A DNA stretch of 64,000 nucleotides, taken from CAWJKP01 sp963843465 (GTDB lineage Bacteria > Planctomycetota > Planctomycetia > Pirellulales > Thermoguttaceae). The stretch is from assembly GCA_963843465.1 (NCBI GenBank), contig CAWJKP010000003.1, forward strand, positions 434,001-498,000, read 5' to 3'. This document shows positions 35,121-43,398 of the stretch, one piece after another. Below the pieces are notes generated by a model. That model searched no databases. It worked only from the letters and a program-made list of their open reading frames with translations, and was not told the DNA's origin. Position numbers and translations under genes: made by a program. The stretch's first letter is position 1; the number at the start of each line of letters is the position of its first letter.

Positions 35121-37808
35121 CTACAGGATCGATCGGGTGGCCAGGACCACGTCGTCCTCCTGGTCGTGGCGCAGGGTGAAGCCGCGGTCGCGGAAGGTGG
35201 CCAACATGCGGGCGTTGTCCTTGGAGACCTCGGCCACGATCCGTTGGACGCCCCAGGTGCGGGCGACCTCCAGGGAGTAATCGGTCAACAGGCGGCCCAG
35301 GCCGCGACCCTGCCAGCGGTCGACGATCAAAAGCGCGTACTCCGCCGTCTCGTGGTTCATGTCGGCCACCAGCCGCGCCACGCCGATCAGCTTCCGCTCG
35401 TTGAGCTCCTCGACCTCGGCCACGATCGCCAGCTCCCGGTCGTAGTCGATGAAACAGTAGCGGGCGGCCATCTCGTGCGTGGTCTGCTTGAAGAGATAGC
35501 GGAAGCGGAAACGCAGCGAGTTCGTCGAGCAGTTGGCCAACAGCTCGTGCCAGAGGGGCTCGTCCTCGGGCTTGATCGGCCGGAGAACCACCGGCGAGCC
35601 GTCCTTGAGCGTCCGCTGGGTGACGAACTCCTCCGGGTAGGGCCGGATGGCGAGGTGCGCGTAGGGCCGCACCGAGCTGACCAAGGTCTGCCGGTCGACG
35701 ATCACCCGGGCGTCCAGGGCGATGACGTCTTGCGGCGTCACCAGCAGTGGATTGACGTCGAACTCCTGGATCTCGGGATAGTCGGCCACGAGGTAGGAGA
35801 ACCGCATGAGAACCTCGATCAGGCGGTCGAGGTTGCCGCCCGGCCGGCCGCGATAGCCCTGCAAGAGGGGCCAGGACTTGAGCGATTCCAGCGCCCGGCG
35901 GGCCAGCGACTCGTTCAAGGGAGGCAGGGCCAGGGCCCAATCGCGGAAGATCTCCGCCGCCACGCCGCCGGAGCCCACCATGATCACCGAGCCGAAGACC
36001 GGGTCCTTGCGGCTGCCGAGGACCAGCTCGAAGGCCGTGGGATGCGTGACCATGGTCTGCACGGTGGCGCCGAGCAGCGTGGCGTCGGGCCGCCGCCGGG
36101 CCGCGGCGGCCATCATCTCGGCGTAGGCCCGCCGCACCGCCTCGTCGCCGGCGAGGTTCAAGATCACCCCGCCGACGTCAGTCTTGTGCGTGATCTGCGG
36201 CGAGTGGATCTTCAGCACCACCGGATAGCCCAGCCGCCGCGCGGCGTCGACGGCCTCGTCGGCAGTGCGGGCCAGGTGCGGCCTGGTCACGGGAATCTCG
36301 TAGGCCTCGAGGAACGACTTGGAGACGTTTTCGGAGAGCACGTCGCCGCCCCGTGCGAGAATCGGGGCGAAGTCGGCCCGCACGCGCTGGCGGTCGAGCG
36401 AGAACGACACGGGCAGGTCGCGGGGGGTCTCGTAGAGCGAGCCCAGGTTGCGGGCGTAGGAGACCAGGTGCATGAAGGCGGTGACGGCTTTTTCCGCGGT
36501 GGTGTAGGCGGGGACGCCGGCCTGGGTGAGCAGCCGAAGCCCTTCGGCGACGCTACGGCCGCCCATCCAGGCCGCCAGCACGGGCTTGTGGGCGTGGGAG
36601 GCGACCTGGCCCACGGCCGTTGCCGTGCCGGCGGCGTCGGTCATCGCCTGGGGCGCCAGCAGCACCAGCACGGCGTCCACGCCGGGATCCGCCAGGGTGA
36701 TGTCCAGGGCCTTGGCGAAACGCTCCGGCGGGGCGTCGCCCAACAGATCGATGGGATTGCCGTGGGACCAGAAGGGCGGCAAACACTGGTCGAGCTTGTC
36801 GAGCGTCTCGCCGGAGAGCTGGGCCAGCTCGCCGCTGCGGGCGATGAGCATGTCGGTGGTCATCACGCCCGGTCCGCCGGCGTTGCTGATGATCGCCAGG
36901 CGGTCGCCCTTGGGGGGCTGCTGCCGGGCCAGGAGCTCGGCGACGTCGAACATCTCGCCGAGCTGGAAGGCCCGCTCGATGCCCGCCCGTTGGAAGGCGG
37001 CCTCGTAAACGGCGTCGACGCCGACCATGGCGCCGGTGTGCGAGGCGGCGGCCCGGGCCGACTCGGGGAAACGGCCCGCCTTGTAGGCCACGATGGGCCG
37101 GGTGCGGGCGAAGGCCCGGGCCGCGGACATGAACTCGCGGGCCTCGGTGATCGATTCGACGTAGAGGATGATCGACTGGGTGTCGGTTTGCGAGCCGAAA
37201 TAGTCGATCAGGTCGGCCATGCCCACGTCGAGCATGTTGCCCGCGCCCACGAAGTAGGAGAAGCCGACGCCGTCGTCGATGGCCCAGTCGAGGACCGAGG
37301 TGCCCAAGGCGCCGGACTGGGAGATGAAGGCGATGTGCCCCGTCTTGGGCGTGGCCGCGGCGAGGCTGGCGTTGAGCGAGACGGCCGGCACGATGACGCC
37401 CAGGCAGTTCGGACCGAGGATCCTCATGCCGGGGAAGCGGGCCTGTTGGTCGAGCACGGCCCGCTCGAGTTTGCGGCCTTCCTCGCCGATCTCGCGGAAG
37501 CCGGGCGAAATGATCACGATGCCCCGCGTGCCCGCCTCGCCGCACTGCCCCACCAAGGCGGGGACGCTCGCCGCGGGAGTGCAGATCACCGCCAGGTCCG
37601 GCGGATGCGGCAGGCTCTTGACGTCCGGATGGGCCTCGATCCCCTGGACCGATTCCCGCCGGGGATGGACCGGATAGACCACGCCGCGGAAGCCCGAGCC
37701 CACCAGGTTCCGCAGCACGGTGAAGCCGGCGCTGGTGGGCGTTTCGCTGGCGCCGATCACGGCCACGCGATGGGGATCAAAGATCTTGTCCAGATTCAGG
37801 ATGCTCAC
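35121..37808 (-). CDS. Pat-type fusion: acyl-CoA synthetase (NDP-forming)-like and GNAT acetyltransferase
   Basis: The 895-residue protein combines four parts. These are a CoA-binding Rossmann domain (VAVIGASETPTSAGFTVLRN) and a CoA-ligase domain with the phospho-histidine motif AASHTGAMVG (H257). An ATP-grasp domain follows (YPVVLKIHSPQITHKTDVGG). The C-terminal GNAT acetyltransferase lies at about 725-890 (LLIVDRWQGRGLGRLLTDYS). This is the layout of Pat/YfiQ protein lysine acetyltransferases, which acetylate acetyl-CoA synthetase and other enzymes. Unlike classical Pat, the histidine is present, so the ligase half may be active. GTG 37808 is the start. The upstream DNA is heptamer repeat, so the promoter is unclear. 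Confidence 0.88.
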   Translation of the reverse strand: MSILNLDKIFDPHRVAVIGASETPTSAGFTVLRNLVGSGFRGVVYPVHPRRESVQGIEAHPDVKSLPHPPDLAVICTPAASVPALVGQCGEAGTRGIVIISPGFREIGEEGRKLERAVLDQQARFPGMRILGPNCLGVIVPAVSLNASLAAATPKTGHIAFISQSGALGTSVLDWAIDDGVGFSYFVGAGNMLDVGMADLIDYFGSQTDTQSIILYVESITEAREFMSAARAFARTRPIVAYKAGRFPESARAAASHTGAMVGVDAVYEAAFQRAGIERAFQLGEMFDVAELLARQQPPKGDRLAIISNAGGPGVMTTDMLIARSGELAQLSGETLDKLDQCLPPFWSHGNPIDLLGDAPPERFAKALDITLADPGVDAVLVLLAPQAMTDAAGTATAVGQVASHAHKPVLAAWMGGRSVAEGLRLLTQAGVPAYTTAEKAVTAFMHLVSYARNLGSLYETPRDLPVSFSLDRQRVRADFAPILARGGDVLSENVSKSFLEAYEIPVTRPHLARTADEAVDAARRLGYPVVLKIHSPQITHKTDVGGVILNLAGDEAVRRAYAEMMAAAARRRPDATLLGATVQTMVTHPTAFELVLGSRKDPVFGSVIMVGSGGVAAEIFRDWALALPPLNESLARRALESLKSWPLLQGYRGRPGGNLDRLIEVLMRFSYLVADYPEIQEFDVNPLLVTPQDVIALDARVIVDRQTLVSSVRPYAHLAIRPYPEEFVTQRTLKDGSPVVLRPIKPEDEPLWHELLANCSTNSLRFRFRYLFKQTTHEMAARYCFIDYDRELAIVAEVEELNERKLIGVARLVADMNHETAEYALLIVDRWQGRGLGRLLTDYSLEVARTWGVQRIVAEVSKDNARMLATFRDRGFTLRHDQEDDVVLATRSIL

Positions 37809-37814
37809 GGAACG

Positions 37815-37905
37815 GTTGTCCGTTGTCAGTTGTCGGTTGTCAGTTGTCGGTTGTCAGTTGTCGGTTGTCAGTTGTCGGTTGTCGGTTGTCAGTTGTCGGT
37901 TGTCA
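37815..37905. repeat. Thirteen tandem heptamers GTTGTCR
   Basis: GTTGTCC then alternating GTTGTCA and GTTGTCG, 13 units exactly (91 bp). The stop codon of the four-helix-bundle gene (37889-37891, minus) lies inside. An inverted array is on the other side of that gene. Confidence 0.92.
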
Positions 37906-38246
37906 GTGAGTTGAGTAGGCCATTGAGCAGCCGTGACACCTCGGCGAGCCGTCCCATGTGCGTCTGCGAACCCTTAAGGTAACCGAGCCTTTCGGCAATT
38001 GTCAACTGGGTCTCCATCTCCGCCAACGATCCTTTGGCGTGTCGGGAGGAACTGCCGGAACTCGCCTCGGGTCAACCTCCCTTGCCCTTCTGCAATGTTA
38101 CGCGGTACCGACACCGCGCACCGGCGAAGTTGCGATGTCAGGCCGTAAAGTTCCTCCTTGGGGAAGGCCTTCGTTGCCTTGTAGATCTCGACAACCAGGT
38201 CGATGGCCTTCTGCCACACGATCAGCTCTTTGTAGTCGCGTTTCAT
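37889..38246 (-). CDS. Four-helix-bundle protein, S23/IVP family, one-base frameshift
   Basis: The protein starts at ATG 38246 after a perfect AGGAGG site. It begins KRDYKELIVWQKAIDLVVEI, GLTSQLRRCAVSVPRNIAEG and RLTRGEFRQFL. These are hallmarks of the 23S rRNA intervening-sequence (S23) family, related to the Avd accessory proteins of diversity-generating retroelements. The frame then slips. Skipping one C near 38048 restores RHAKGSLAEMETQLTIAERL and a normal end, about 118 residues. The last codons are made of the heptamer array. No retroelement reverse transcriptase is nearby. Function of single S23 genes is unknown. Confidence 0.82.
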
Positions 38247-38259
38247 AGCGCGCCTCCTC

Positions 38260-38315
38260 TGACAACCGACAACTGACAACCGACAACTGACAACTGACAA
38301 CCGACAACTGACAAC
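38260..38315. repeat. Eight tandem heptamers YGACAAC
   Basis: TGACAAC and CGACAAC alternate over 56 bp, in inverted orientation to the array at 37815-37905. Together they bracket the four-helix-bundle gene. Confidence 0.92.
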
Positions 38316-38321
38316 CGACGC

Positions 38322-38356
38322 AAAAAAAACGCAGGGTGCGCGAAACGCACCCTGCG
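38322..38356 (-). terminator. Rho-independent terminator of the flagellin gene
   Basis: On the minus strand, GCAGGGTGCG, loop TTTCG, CGCACCCTGC, then a run of eight T. It lies 22 bases after the fliC stop. Confidence 0.92.
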
Positions 38357-38378
38357 ACTAGGACTCGCGTCTAAGGGA

Positions 38379-41300
38379 TTACAAGTTCTGCAACAGCGTG
38401 AGGACCTGTTTTGGGGCGGCGTTGGCCACGCTCAACACGGTCAAGCCGGACTGCTGGAGGATCTGCGCCTGCTCGAGGCTGGCGGTTTCGGCGGCGAAAT
38501 CGGCGTCGGTGATGTCGCTCTTGGCCGAAGTAAGGTTGGCCAAAGTGGTGGTGAGCGAATTGACGTTGGTGTTCAGGGTCGTGGACTGGAAGGCGCCCAG
38601 CCGGCCGCTCATGTTGGCGACCTGGCTGATGGCCTGATCGGCTACCTGGGCGGCACCGTCGACGTTGTTGGCCAGCGACAGGCTGCCGCCGGACTGCAGC
38701 TCGTAGAGCAGGCCGGACGCACCGCCGAGGCTGGCGGTGGAGACGCTGCCGATGCCGATGCGGGCCTGCTGGCCGGAGGTTACGTCGGGACCCAGTTGGA
38801 ACTGGGCGCCGCCGCCGATAATGTTGAAGTTGAGCGTGGCGCCGGAGGCGACCGTGCTGCCGACGTTGAAGCTCATGGCCAGGTTGGGGTTATCGATCGT
38901 GGCTTGCAGGCCGTTGCCCACCGCCTGCATGCCGTTGATACGGACGTTGACGTCGGAGCCCGTGTCGCGGTCGGTGGTGGTGCCGGCGGAGTTGACCGTC
39001 TGGAAACTGCCCTGGACGGCCTGGGCGGAGACGAACTGGTTGGAGCCGTAGCCCGTGGAGGTGAGGGTCAGGCCGTTGCCGACGACCTGGTTGGCGTCGA
39101 AGTTGCCCGCCAGGGCCACGCCGCCGGTGGCGCTTCCGCCGTTGACCACGCCGCCGGTCAAGGTGCCCGTATCGGAGGCGTAGAGCACACCCGCGCCGGT
39201 GCCGACAGCGGAGAGCGAGAACAGCGCGGTGTCGGTGGGGTCCGTGGTATCGGTGAAGTTGTTCAGCACGTCGTTAAGCGTGCTCACGCCGCTGACGATG
39301 TGTACCTGCAACTGCTTGGTGCCGGCGTCGTACTGGACGTACTCGCCGCCGTGGGCCGTAATCGTGTTGTCGTTGACGAAGACCACACCGACGTTGTTGT
39401 ACTGGCTGCCGGCGTTCTTGGCAGTGACCGTCATCTGGGCGTTCGTGCCGCCCTGGTTGATCGTGGTGCCTGAGGCATAGGCGTTTGCCTGGGTGACGCC
39501 GGGCTGGGTGAAGCTCGTGCTGCCGGTGCCCATCAGGCCGGCGCCGGTGCTGCTGCCCAGGTTCGCGGCGCTGATGCCGAGACCCTGCAAGGCGGCCGAG
39601 GCGTTGATCGCGGCGACCACGTCCGACGCCTCGCTGGTGACGTTGCCGTTGGCGTCGGTGCCCAGGTTGACGGTGAGGCCCGTATACTGGTTGCCCCCGG
39701 AGGTTTTGCCGGACAGTCCGGCGATGACCAGGCCTGCGGCGCCCGTGCCGCTGGGGTCGTCGGGATTGATGTCCGACGCCGTGAAGAGCGAGCCGAGGGA
39801 GCCGTTGATCTGGGTGATCACGTCCGCGGCCGTAATGGCTCCGCCGGCGAAGTTATTGTTGACCGTAATCGTCTTGGCCCCGGCATTGTAGACCACGCTC
39901 GTGTCAGTGGCGCTCTGGGCATACTGCACGGTAGTGCCGTCGTATTGGGTACCCAGATTGTCGGCGACGACTTTGATGGTGGAGTTCGGGTTGGTGCCCT
40001 GGACGTAGGCGGTGGAGTAGCCGTTGGTGGCCGTGTTGGTCGCAAGGCTCAAGCTCAAGGTCTGGCTGTCGCCGTTGTTGACGAAAGTGATCGGCAGCTC
40101 CGAAGCGGCGGCGCCGCCCAGGAGTTGGATGCCGTTGTTCAGGTCGCTGGACAGTCCGGCGTTCACCGAGCCGAAGGTCGCGCTCTGGGTGAAGGGGGTG
40201 ACCAGCGCGCCGGTCGTGCCGACGGCCGTCGCCGTGACCGGACTACCGCCGGTGGCGTTGGTGATGGCGGTGGCGATGTTGGCGAAGGTGTCCGCGGCGT
40301 TGAGGACTCCCCCATTGGTGCCGTCGCTATTGGTGACCGCGACGCCGGCAGGGTTGTTGGCGACGACGTCGGCGCCCCCGTTGCGCCTGCTGCAACGGTG
40401 AAGAGCGAGCCCAACTGGTTGGTGATCAGGGTTTGCAGGGCGGTGTTGGTCGTGGGCGTGCCGCCGGTGATGTCGACGCTGGCGGTGATCGTGTTGGTGG
40501 CGTAGTTGTAGGTGGCGGAGTTCGCTGTGGCGCCGGCGTTGTCGCTGATCACCAACGTCGTGCCGTTGAACTGGGTGCCGGCGATCTTGGCGGTGATCCC
40601 GAGGGTGCCGGCGTTGCCCACGGCGACCAGGCCGGCGGTGGTCGAAGCGGCCGCCGAAGAGGTCTTCAGGTTGACAGTCAACACGCCGTTGTTGTAAGAG
40701 GCCGTGTTGGCGGCGTTGCCCGCCGCCGCGTTGTAGACGATGGAGACATTGCCCGCCGCTTGACCGGCGGTCTTGGCCGCCAGTTGGATGCCGCCGCCGT
40801 TAGTTCCCGAGAGGTCGGTCTGGCCCTTGGTGGCGTTGGTGGTGGTGATGTTGCTGACGTTGGCCTGGACGCCGGTCGACTGGCTGGCGAGGTTGATGGC
40901 GGAAGCCATGTCGGCCTCGGTGCTTCCCGTGGCGAAATTGAAGGTCTGGTAGCCGTTGGCGCCGCCGAGCTGAAGCACCAACGGGTTCGTGGCGGTGCCC
41001 TGGTTGTAGGTGAGCGAGGCCTGCGTGGCCTGATTGACGATGTCGGCCGTCACGCCGATGGAGTTCTGCGTGCCGAAGTCGGCCTGGTTGATGTTGAGGT
41101 TGGAGATCTGGCTGGGATTGACGCCCTGCGTGACGAAGCCCAGTGAGCCGTCCAAGAGGTTCTGGCCCTGGAATTGCGTGGTCTGGGAGATCTGGTCGAT
41201 GGCGTTCAGCGAGGCGTCGATCTGTTGCTGGTTGGCTTGGATCTGGTCGGCGGTCATGGTGCCGGTGTTGGCTGCCGCGGAGATCAGGCCGCGAATGTTG

Positions 41301-41566
41301 GTCAGCAGCGTGGTCACCTGGGTCAGGGCACTGCCGGCCGTGGAGATCATCTGGTCGGCCTGCTGAGTGTTGGTGACCGCCTGCTGGGTGCTGGCGATTT
41401 CGCTCCCCAGCGAGTCGCTGGCAATCAGGCCGGCCGGATCGTCCGCGGCGCTGTTGATCCGCAAGCCCGTGCTCAAACGGGTCAACGCCGTCTGGAGAGA
41501 CTGATTGGTCTGGTTCAGCGCGTTCTGGGCCAGAAGCGAGCTGACGTTCGTATTGATACGGGTCAT
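38379..41566 (-). CDS. fliC: Flagellin, very large, one-base frameshift
   Basis: Flagellin forms the filament. The N-terminal D0/D1 helices are standard (MTRINTNVSSLLAQNALNQT, LSTGLRINSAADDPAGLIAS). So is the C-terminus (SAKSDITDADFAAETASLEQ, ILQQSGLTVLSVANAAPKQV). Between them lie about 800 residues rich in Ala, Gly, Thr and Asn with flagellin-IN-like repeats. The frame breaks near 40376 in a run of five G; one more G restores TGGADVVANNPAGVAV and joins both parts (about 1063 residues). ATG 41566 has an AAAGGTG site. The GTG 9 bases upstream is less likely. Sigma-28-like promoter at 41799; strong terminator follows. Confidence 0.93.
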
Positions 41567-41798
41567 GCGAGACACCTTTCTGTAGGAGAACGGCTTTCGT
41601 CCAAGACTGGCGGGAGTGCGGGGCCCGCGCCGGCTTGGCTGTTCACCGCTGGGAGGGTACGCCTACCGAACGGGTCACAGGGTTGTTGTTTCGGGGCTGC
41701 CGGTCGGCAGCAAAATCTGCCATTGGAGGCGCGCCTCAGCCGTGCTGGCCAAACCTCGGCTTGAGACCGCGTCACCGGAGGACGGCGCTTATGGAAAA

Positions 41799-41826
41799 AT
41801 ATCGGAATGGAAATATAGCAGCTTTA
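41799..41826 (-). promoter_or_regulatory. Sigma-28-like promoter of fliC
   Basis: On the minus strand TAAAGCTG, 12 bases, TCCGATAT, close to the consensus TAAAGTTT-N11-GCCGATAA. The leader to fliC would be about 220 bases, long enough for CsrA binding. The rest of 41567-41994 shows no gene. Confidence 0.55.
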
Positions 41827-41994
41827 GGCAATCTGGGCACCTCTCCGGATTTTGTTCGCGCCAGCCGACGCTCTCCTCCTGGATTCTTCTCGGCACGTTG
41901 GTCCGAGAGGGGGAAAGAAAAGGCCCTGGCGACGACTAAGGTTGGGATGGCGGGGCCTTAGAATCGGCACAAGCCGTAGAATCGCTCCGCCGGC

Positions 41995-42246
41995 TCAGCC
42001 GCCGGCAATGCGGGACGAATCGGCGATGTTATTCGGGCCCAGTCCGCGGGTGTCCTTGGGCTCCAAGCGACTGGCGCGGAGGTTCTCCCGCTGAATGGCC
42101 TCATACACCTCCCGCCGGTGCACGGGAATCTCGCCGGGGGCGTCGATCCCCAAGCGGACCTTGTCGCCGCGGATATCGACGATCGTGACCACGATGTTGT
42201 CGCCGATGATGATGCTCTCGTCACGTTGCCGGGAGAGGACAAGCAT
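41995..42246 (-). CDS. csrA: Translational regulator CsrA
   Basis: CsrA binds GGA motifs in mRNA leaders; in flagellated bacteria with FliW it represses flagellin translation. The 83 residues start MLVLSRQRDESIIIGDNIVV and continue RGDKVRLGIDAPGEIPVHRR, a complete CsrA core. A ~25-residue tail (RLEPKDTRGLGPNN...) is longer than in E. coli (61 residues). ATG 42246 has AAGGAG 6 bases upstream. It lies between fliW and fliC, the classic setting for flagellin control. Confidence 0.95.
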   Translation of the reverse strand: MLVLSRQRDESIIIGDNIVVTIVDIRGDKVRLGIDAPGEIPVHRREVYEAIQRENLRASRLEPKDTRGLGPNNIADSSRIAGG

Positions 42247-42295
42247 CGCTGGCTCCTTGCTTCCTGCAGTTGGCCGAAGCCAACGGTGATGGGCG

Positions 42296-42736
42296 TCAGG
42301 CGATTTTTTTCAGGGCCGGCAGTTGGTTGCCAAGCTCATACTGGATGGGGAGGTCGCCGTTGGCGATCACCTGCCGTCCCAGGCGGCGGTCGAGGTTGAT
42401 GACCAGCGGCGCCTTGAGGTTCAACGTCACCGATCGCTCGGTCTTGCCCACCACGATCAAGACCTCGGCCGACCGGACCGACTCGAAGCCCAGCGGCTCC
42501 AACTCGTGGCGGGCCACTCGAATGCGGTAGCTGGGCACGAAACGCCGCGGGCTGACCACCGCCAGCGCCACTTCCGGCCTGTCGACGCTCTGCATCCAGG
42601 CCAGAGCGTCGTTCTCACCATCCGCCAGGAAGACCCATTGGCGGCAGGCTTCCAATCCCAATAGTCCTTCCGGGAATCGGATCAGGTCCTCCGGCTCAAA
42701 CACCACTGTTCCGAACCTCGTGGTAGTGATCTTCAT
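42296..42736 (-). CDS. fliW: Flagellar assembly factor FliW
   Basis: FliW binds flagellin and, when free, CsrA, and so couples filament export to flagellin translation. The 146 residues carry family motifs: RFGTVVFEPEDLIRFPEGLL, LADGENDALAWMQSVDRPEV, LNLKAPLVINLDRRLGRQVI. The gene stops 49 bases before csrA and should be co-transcribed with it. A 660-bp palindrome-rich gap separates it from flgL. Confidence 0.94.
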   Translation of the reverse strand: MKITTTRFGTVVFEPEDLIRFPEGLLGLEACRQWVFLADGENDALAWMQSVDRPEVALAVVSPRRFVPSYRIRVARHELEPLGFESVRSAEVLIVVGKTERSVTLNLKAPLVINLDRRLGRQVIANGDLPIQYELGNQLPALKKIA

Positions 42737-42923
42737 AGGCCCTGTCTCGGTCTTCGTGCCCTGGCGCGGTTGCGCACATAGGTTCTATCGGACGGAAAGA
42801 GATGAGGGATAAGAGATAAGAGGCCAAGTTTCAGCACTCGCGTCCCCCCTGGGTGACAGCACTCGCGTCCCCCTTCGATAAGTTTTCGCGGGAGTCTCGG
42901 GTATGAACGTAACGGGCCCATAC

Positions 42924-42982
42924 GGGTTCCTCTTCTCTGGTTCGCCCTGCAATCCAGGCGGGAACAGAGAAGAGGCACCGGC
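42924..42982. repeat. Palindrome GGTTCCTCTTCTCTG / CAGAGAAGAGGCACC
   Basis: Related to the element interrupted by IS110 at 6541-8489; the core TCTTCTCTG/CAGAGAAGA is identical. Nearby, at 42833-42876, CAGCACTCGCGTCCCCC occurs twice in tandem and once inverted at 43320-43337. Confidence 0.75.
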
Positions 42983-43003
42983 ACTTGCCCTCAAAGGAAT
43001 TGT

Positions 43004-43257
43004 GGTTCATCCGGCTAAAGCGTACGTGCGGCCATCCTCGAAAAACTGGAAACTCGTTGGGCAAGGAAGCCGAGTATACTTCCTCTTCTCTGTTTCACGC
43101 TGACAGGTGGCACGCAACCCGCTGCCGTGAACAGAGAAGAGGAAGTATACTCGTTGTCGGCACCGGCACGGCGCTCGCCCGAGAATGGCTGCGCGTGCGC
43201 TGTGGCTGGCTGAACCGCCCTTTTGATCCCTCTGCGCATTCTTGGACCGGATGAACC
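43004..43257. repeat. MITE-like unit with GGTTCATCCGG ends and an internal palindrome
   Basis: Ends GGTTCATCCGG (43004-43014) and CCGGATGAACC (43247-43257) are inverted. Inside, 43071-43153 is a strong palindrome: CGAGTATACTTCCTCTTCTC and its complement. GGTTCATCCG also occurs next to the IS110 copy at 6470-6479. The remaining gap to flgL holds CCCTTAT tandem units (43347-43375). No gene is seen in 42737-43398. Confidence 0.7.
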
Positions 43258-43398
43258 GGAATAGCCGTGTTCTGGGGGGTCGTCAATGCTGTCACTTGGT
43301 CATTTCAGTCACGCTCAGGGGGGGACGCGAGTGCTGACGCTTGGCCCCTTATCCCTTATCCCTTATCCCTTATCTCTTACCCCGTAACCGCTGACCGC

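Noticed and set aside
35088..37982. A 964-residue plus-strand frame over the Pat-type gene
   Set aside because: Antisense to a four-domain protein with clear motifs; rich in Arg/Gly/His as expected for a shadow frame.
37815..38315. Possible CRISPR-like array around the S23 gene
   Set aside because: The units are 7-bp microsatellites without spacers.
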